Source of the DNA: JAIYDQ01 sp034408855
Lineage (GTDB): Bacteria > Planctomycetota > Planctomycetia > Pirellulales > Pirellulaceae
Length of the DNA: 64,000 bases
Assembly: GCA_034408855.1 (NCBI GenBank)
Contig: JAWXCK010000065.1
Span: 27,093-91,092 of the forward strand
Direction of reading: 5' to 3'
The position numbers and the translations under genes were made by a program. Of the stretch, positions 60,035 to 64,000 are shown piece after piece. Below the pieces are notes generated by a model. That model had not been told where the DNA came from. It searched no databases and saw only the letters and a program-made list of their open reading frames with translations. Position 1 is the first letter of the stretch; every line of letters starts with the position of its first letter.

Positions 60035-63000
60035 ATGAAAAATTTGACAAAACGAATCGCTAGTGCACTTTCTAGCTTTCTAAAGAAACGACACCGAGAA
60101 CTCAGGCGGAAAGCCTTCGAGTCCCATCTTCATTGGACGTTTCGTCGACTTGAACCGCGACGAGTACTTTCTGTAAACGCGACATTATTCCCGGGTGGCG
60201 TTTTGGATATTACGTTTCTTGATGATGTGTTCAGTACCAGTGGTGCGCTATTGGCGAACGGAGCTAATTTTTTCGTTGATACAGACAACAGTGGAGCCCA
60301 GAACGGCGCAGAGATCGGCGGACTGCTGAACAGCCTCAATCAAATCACGGTCAATGGTGCTGCGGGTGTAGGTGCGTTTGCTTGGCGCGGTGATTTTTCG
60401 TTAAGCAATGGTTTGCAAAGTTTGATGGTGCAGAATGTCAACACAGCCACCATCGCTGCAACGGCTACGCTGCAAACCGATGCGACCATTGGTGCTCTTT
60501 CGACGATCTCTTTTGGCGGCAACATGACCGTCAATAACAATCTGGTCGCAAGTGTGACGGCTAACAATGGCCAAATTTCCGATGTCGCCAACGCTTCTTT
60601 GCATGTCGTGGGTAATGCCGATCTTAGCGGAAACGGAATCAATTTAGGTTCTGCCGCCAACGACAATATTCAATTCGGTTCGCTGACAGTTCATTCCGAT
60701 GGCACAGTTCAAATAGCCGAAGACACGAGCGTTACCGATCTCACGCCCGGGACTAGAATCACAGGAATCAATACGGCGGGAACGTTTGACCTGACGTCAA
60801 GCGGTACTATCGAGTTCAGCGCTGGAAGCACATTCAATGCTATCTCGACAATATTAGGTCATGCCGATGGCATTAACTCGGATGTGCTGGTGAATGGAGT
60901 AATCACATCGACGTCGGGTAATGTGACGCTTGAAGCTCCCGATTCGATCGTTTTCGGTGCGGTTGGCTCAATCAATGTTATGAACAACGGAAACATTGTT
61001 CTGACGGCAAACATGGATGCCCTCGATGGCGACGGTACCGATGGAATTTTGATGAACGATGGTTCACTGGCCCAAGTTGCCGGTGGCACGATTCGCCTCG
61101 AAGCACAAAATGCCTTTGCGGGTGATATTACCTTGGGGCAACTCATCGCGAACACCAACAATGGCGTCGCCATCAATATCTTAGCGGCCAACAATATAGC
61201 CGATGGTACAGCAGCGGAAACAGCCAGTCTGCAAGCAGCTAACGGAACCATTCAGCTTACTTCGGCCAATGTAGGGATTGGGGCAGGACTTGCGGTTGCC
61301 GATATCGATATCGATGCCCGTTTCTTAACCTTCAATGCTCCAGGAGTCGTGCAGATCACGGATCTTGTGGGTGGCCTTACTGTCAACGGTTCGTCCACGG
61401 CAGGTGGCGGAGGATTTCTTGCGGCGAATAGCCCGTTGACGATTAGCGCCAATATCGTTGCGGGAGCGTCGATGATTTTCACCGCTGGCGATGGCGCACT
61501 GGCGGGGGACGATCTGACGATAAACAATAACGCCGTCGTCTCACTAGCGGCAGCGGCACTTGGAACGCTGACGTTCAACGCCGGCGACGACATTATATTC
61601 GCGACAGGAACGATCGTTACCAACGTAGCGGCAGGTCGATCCGTCGTTTTAAACGCTGATCGCGAAGAACTTGGCGGTGGTGAAGGTGCTCTTGATGGAG
61701 ATCGTGGACAGATCTCCGAAGATGGAAACGTCGCTACGATTGAAGTGACGACGAATGCCTTGATCGCTAGAGCAGGCGACGGCATCAGCTTAGATACCGA
61801 AGTTGCCAGCTTAGATGCCAGCAACTCGACGGCAGGCGCTATTGCTATTCGTGAACAATCTGCGATCAATTTAAACCCCGTAATAAATCGAAATGGCGCT
61901 ATCAACGTAACTGCTCAAGGAACGATCACAGCTGTCAATGTCGACTCTACGGGCACGGATACCGACACAAATGACATTACTCTCGTTAGTTTGGCAGGCG
62001 ACGTACGTGTGGGGCTTGTTCAAGCGGGGCCGACGCTTGGTGACGTAATCATCACCGCGCAGAGCAATATCATCGACAACGATATTGGAATCGATGATCT
62101 CGACATCCGAGGCAATAATGTCACGCTGACCGCGACGACAGGAAATATTGGGGCGACTTCAAGCGATGTGTTTCGCGAGAATGTGGACCTACTGGAGATA
62201 GTGGCGACCGCCATTCCAGGAGACCCAGGCAATCCAGGCAATCTAGTTGCGAACGCCCTAACGGGATTTGTTGCGATCGATGCTGACGTAACGGGCACGA
62301 CGATGATTACCGCGACTACAGGCTGGGTTCAATCGAACGGCGACATCAATGCGGTCGGCGGTGTATATATGGTAACGAATCTGGCTCTAATTGCGGATGC
62401 GGACAATAACGGAGTAGGTACCGTCAATCTCGACACCAACTTAACGGTGGTAGGCGATCTCCGCGTCGAAGGTGCCGACATCACGGCGGTTGGTGTTTCC
62501 ATCAATCTATTCGCCAATCGACTGATGGTCTATTCAGGTCAAAGCGAAACATTCAATGTTACGACGACACAATTGGATGCAACGACCAACGGTGATCTTA
62601 TAGTCACAGCGACGGGTTCTGTGGAATTGATCGATCTTTCCACGCCCTATTTCCGCGATCATGGTCCTGTTGGTTCGCCATTGATCGATCGCGACAATGT
62701 CGCATTGCAGTCACTTTCCAGTAACGGCAACATTTTATTGAATGCGAAGGGTACGATTACGGTTACCGATGATGTTATCGCTGGCGACTATCGCGTTCAG
62801 ACGAATACCGGAACGATCACACTGAATGCCGAGGCCGATGTCGTGATTACCGACACGATCCTTTCGTACTTAGGGTCCATTACCATTACGGCATTTCACG
62901 ACATTGCCGTTGGCGGTCCGATAAGTCCGTATGAAGTTGGAGATACGGATAATCTTGCGGTAATCAGCACGATTTCGGGGAATATAACGCTCCAAGCCGA

Positions 63001-64000
63001 TGCCGATGGAACGCTCAGTGGCGCAGGTGGTTCGATCACTATGCTCGATGGAACACGCGTCATCGCGGGTCGTGATGCGACAGCTCTCTATATTCCAGGT
63101 CTCGAAGGGAATCCGTCGCCATCGACGATAACTCTTGGTGCTGTTTCTCAACTCGCGGGCTTCGCAGAAATTAGACTCTTGGCCGATGGCGCGATTACTT
63201 TAGGTTCTCTTCAATCGACGAACACTGGAAATAATGCGATTCTAGTTCAGAGTTTGAATGGTGCGATCATCGATAGCGGTGACGCAACCAGCGACGCGAA
63301 TCTGATTGCTAATTTGCCGAATGCGGTTGTTACGCTGCGATCGGTGCTCGGCATGGGCGACACGAATCCTTTGGAAACGAACGCCTTCCAGCTTAACGCC
63401 TTTAACAGAGTCGGAGTTGCACCAGGCAGTGTCCTAGCGGCCGGTTCGATACGAATTCAAGAAACACCGGCTGGCGGCGATTTGATTCTATTGGATCCAC
63501 TTTCTCCAGATGCGATTCGCAATGACGCTGCAGCAGGTGATATCCAGATTCAAGTCGATAACGGCAATCTAGTCTCCAACGGTTTTGTCCAAAATCAGAA
63601 CGGAAATATCCTTATCCAGACGCTTGCCGCTAACGGCGATATTATCGTCCAGGCACAAATTCTCTCGATGACCGGCGATGTTAATCTTCGGGCTAGTGAC
63701 GATGTATTCATTAACTCAGATTTACTGCCACTAGCGACGCAACCGATTATCGGAACTTCTGGTCCGGGAACGATCTACGTGTTGTCACAAAACAATACGA
63801 ACGATGTTGCTAATGGTGTAACGATGACCCCCCCCACGCTCATCGACGCCGGAACGGGGCAAGTTCGTGTGGTATCGCAGAACAATAGCGACATTTTATT
63901 GGGACGCATAAATGCAGCCAGTGTCAGCTTGATCGCAGATCGATCCATCATCGACAACAACGATACGTTGGCCGTCAATACGTTAAACATTCAAGCCGAT
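60035..64000 (+). CDS. Giant repetitive surface protein with LEPR N-terminal motif (partial)
   Basis: A frame open for all 1322 codons to the right edge of the window. The N-terminus is basic and contains HWTFRRLEPRRVLSVNA, the motif that opens many large extracellular planctomycete proteins and may serve as an export or processing signal. The rest is a beta-helix-like repeat sequence rich in Asn, Asp, Thr, Ala and Gly, of the filamentous-haemagglutinin style: TVNGAAGVGAFAW, VNNNLVASVTANNGQ, TLTATTGNI-type and similar strands at about 20-25 residues per turn. It is probably an adhesin or surface-layer component. The C-terminus lies beyond the window. Confidence 0.82.
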   Translation, partial: MKNLTKRIASALSSFLKKRHRELRRKAFESHLHWTFRRLEPRRVLSVNATLFPGGVLDITFLDDVFSTSGALLANGANFFVDTDNSGAQNGAEIGGLLNSLNQITVNGAAGVGAFAWRGDFSLSNGLQSLMVQNVNTATIAATATLQTDATIGALSTISFGGNMTVNNNLVASVTANNGQISDVANASLHVVGNADLSGNGINLGSAANDNIQFGSLTVHSDGTVQIAEDTSVTDLTPGTRITGINTAGTFDLTSSGTIEFSAGSTFNAISTILGHADGINSDVLVNGVITSTSGNVTLEAPDSIVFGAVGSINVMNNGNIVLTANMDALDGDGTDGILMNDGSLAQVAGGTIRLEAQNAFAGDITLGQLIANTNNGVAINILAANNIADGTAAETASLQAANGTIQLTSANVGIGAGLAVADIDIDARFLTFNAPGVVQITDLVGGLTVNGSSTAGGGGFLAANSPLTISANIVAGASMIFTAGDGALAGDDLTINNNAVVSLAAAALGTLTFNAGDDIIFATGTIVTNVAAGRSVVLNADREELGGGEGALDGDRGQISEDGNVATIEVTTNALIARAGDGISLDTEVASLDASNSTAGAIAIREQSAINLNPVINRNGAINVTAQGTITAVNVDSTGTDTDTNDITLVSLAGDVRVGLVQAGPTLGDVIITAQSNIIDNDIGIDDLDIRGNNVTLTATTGNIGATSSDVFRENVDLLEIVATAIPGDPGNPGNLVANALTGFVAIDADVTGTTMITATTGWVQSNGDINAVGGVYMVTNLALIADADNNGVGTVNLDTNLTVVGDLRVEGADITAVGVSINLFANRLMVYSGQSETFNVTTTQLDATTNGDLIVTATGSVELIDLSTPYFRDHGPVGSPLIDRDNVALQSLSSNGNILLNAKGTITVTDDVIAGDYRVQTNTGTITLNAEADVVITDTILSYLGSITITAFHDIAVGGPISPYEVGDTDNLAVISTISGNITLQADADGTLSGAGGSITMLDGTRVIAGRDATALYIPGLEGNPSPSTITLGAVSQLAGFAEIRLLADGAITLGSLQSTNTGNNAILVQSLNGAIIDSGDATSDANLIANLPNAVVTLRSVLGMGDTNPLETNAFQLNAFNRVGVAPGSVLAAGSIRIQETPAGGDLILLDPLSPDAIRNDAAAGDIQIQVDNGNLVSNGFVQNQNGNILIQTLAANGDIIVQAQILSMTGDVNLRASDDVFINSDLLPLATQPIIGTSGPGTIYVLSQNNTNDVANGVTMTPPTLIDAGTGQVRVVSQNNSDILLGRINAASVSLIADRSIIDNNDTLAVNTLNIQAD

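Noticed and set aside
60340..62298. Several minus-strand frames with Ser/Ala/Pro-rich products
   Set aside because: They lie opposite the open giant repetitive frame and result from its Asn/Thr/Gly-rich codons.

Overview
The window reads as chromosomal DNA of a planctomycete, most likely of the Pirellulales group. This rests on gene content rather than any rRNA. The indicators are a giant surface protein opening with the LEPRRVLS motif, a metallophosphatase fused to a multihaem cytochrome, DUF1573 and DUF1080 proteins, adaptor proteins with GAF or M50 domains, a kinase-type N-terminal domain on a quinoprotein-like propeller, a sulfatase, and few clear Shine-Dalgarno sites. Base composition looks close to 50% GC by eye, with a visibly GC-richer patch at about 52.9-56.7 kb.

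Layout. 0-17.9 kb is almost entirely on the minus strand. It holds the end of ispF, pyrG, a threonine aldolase, a cytochrome/metallophosphatase fusion and a DUF1573 protein. Next come an O-antigen-polymerase-like protein, a MraY/WecA-type transferase, polyphosphate kinase, a family 4 glycosyltransferase and a Ppx/GppA phosphatase, which look like a surface-polysaccharide and polyphosphate block. A HAD phosphatase, a DUF1080 protein and a LarA-like protein follow. 18-24.5 kb carries purEK, a transglutaminase-like lipoprotein lacking its catalytic Cys, an M20 deacylase and a plant/cyanobacterial-type glgC. 25-35 kb carries an ABC-2 exporter (plus strand) converging on a four-gene operon (minus strand): TolC-like protein, GAF-HlyD protein, HlyD adaptor, and a membrane M50 protease fused to an adaptor. 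36-48.5 kb is a tightly packed eight-gene minus-strand operon with a prenyltransferase-repeat protein, a TonB-position protein, ExbB, two ExbD proteins, a membrane-anchored propeller protein, a family 5 solute-binding protein and an unknown secreted protein. A tRNA-Phe follows.

48.9-60 kb is more accessory: cupin, a 59-aa membrane protein, GYD protein, methyltransferase, FG-GAP protein, Uma2 nuclease, a decayed sulfatase, a three-domain VHL-like/metallopeptidase/SGNH protein, an EF-hand protein, a planctomycete-type secreted protein and an FHA protein. From 60,035 to the end runs one open reading frame encoding a repetitive surface protein.

The least expected signal is the density of small palindromic repeats and miniature elements. 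One family (core GGCGCTAGCC) occurs between genes and also in frame inside two coding regions. A 100-bp miniature element at about 25.0 kb has 18-bp terminal inverted repeats and a 10-bp target duplication. A second structured element near 19.8 kb is flanked by 11-bp direct repeats and has relatives at 57.5 kb. No CRISPR array, rRNA or complete insertion sequence was seen.
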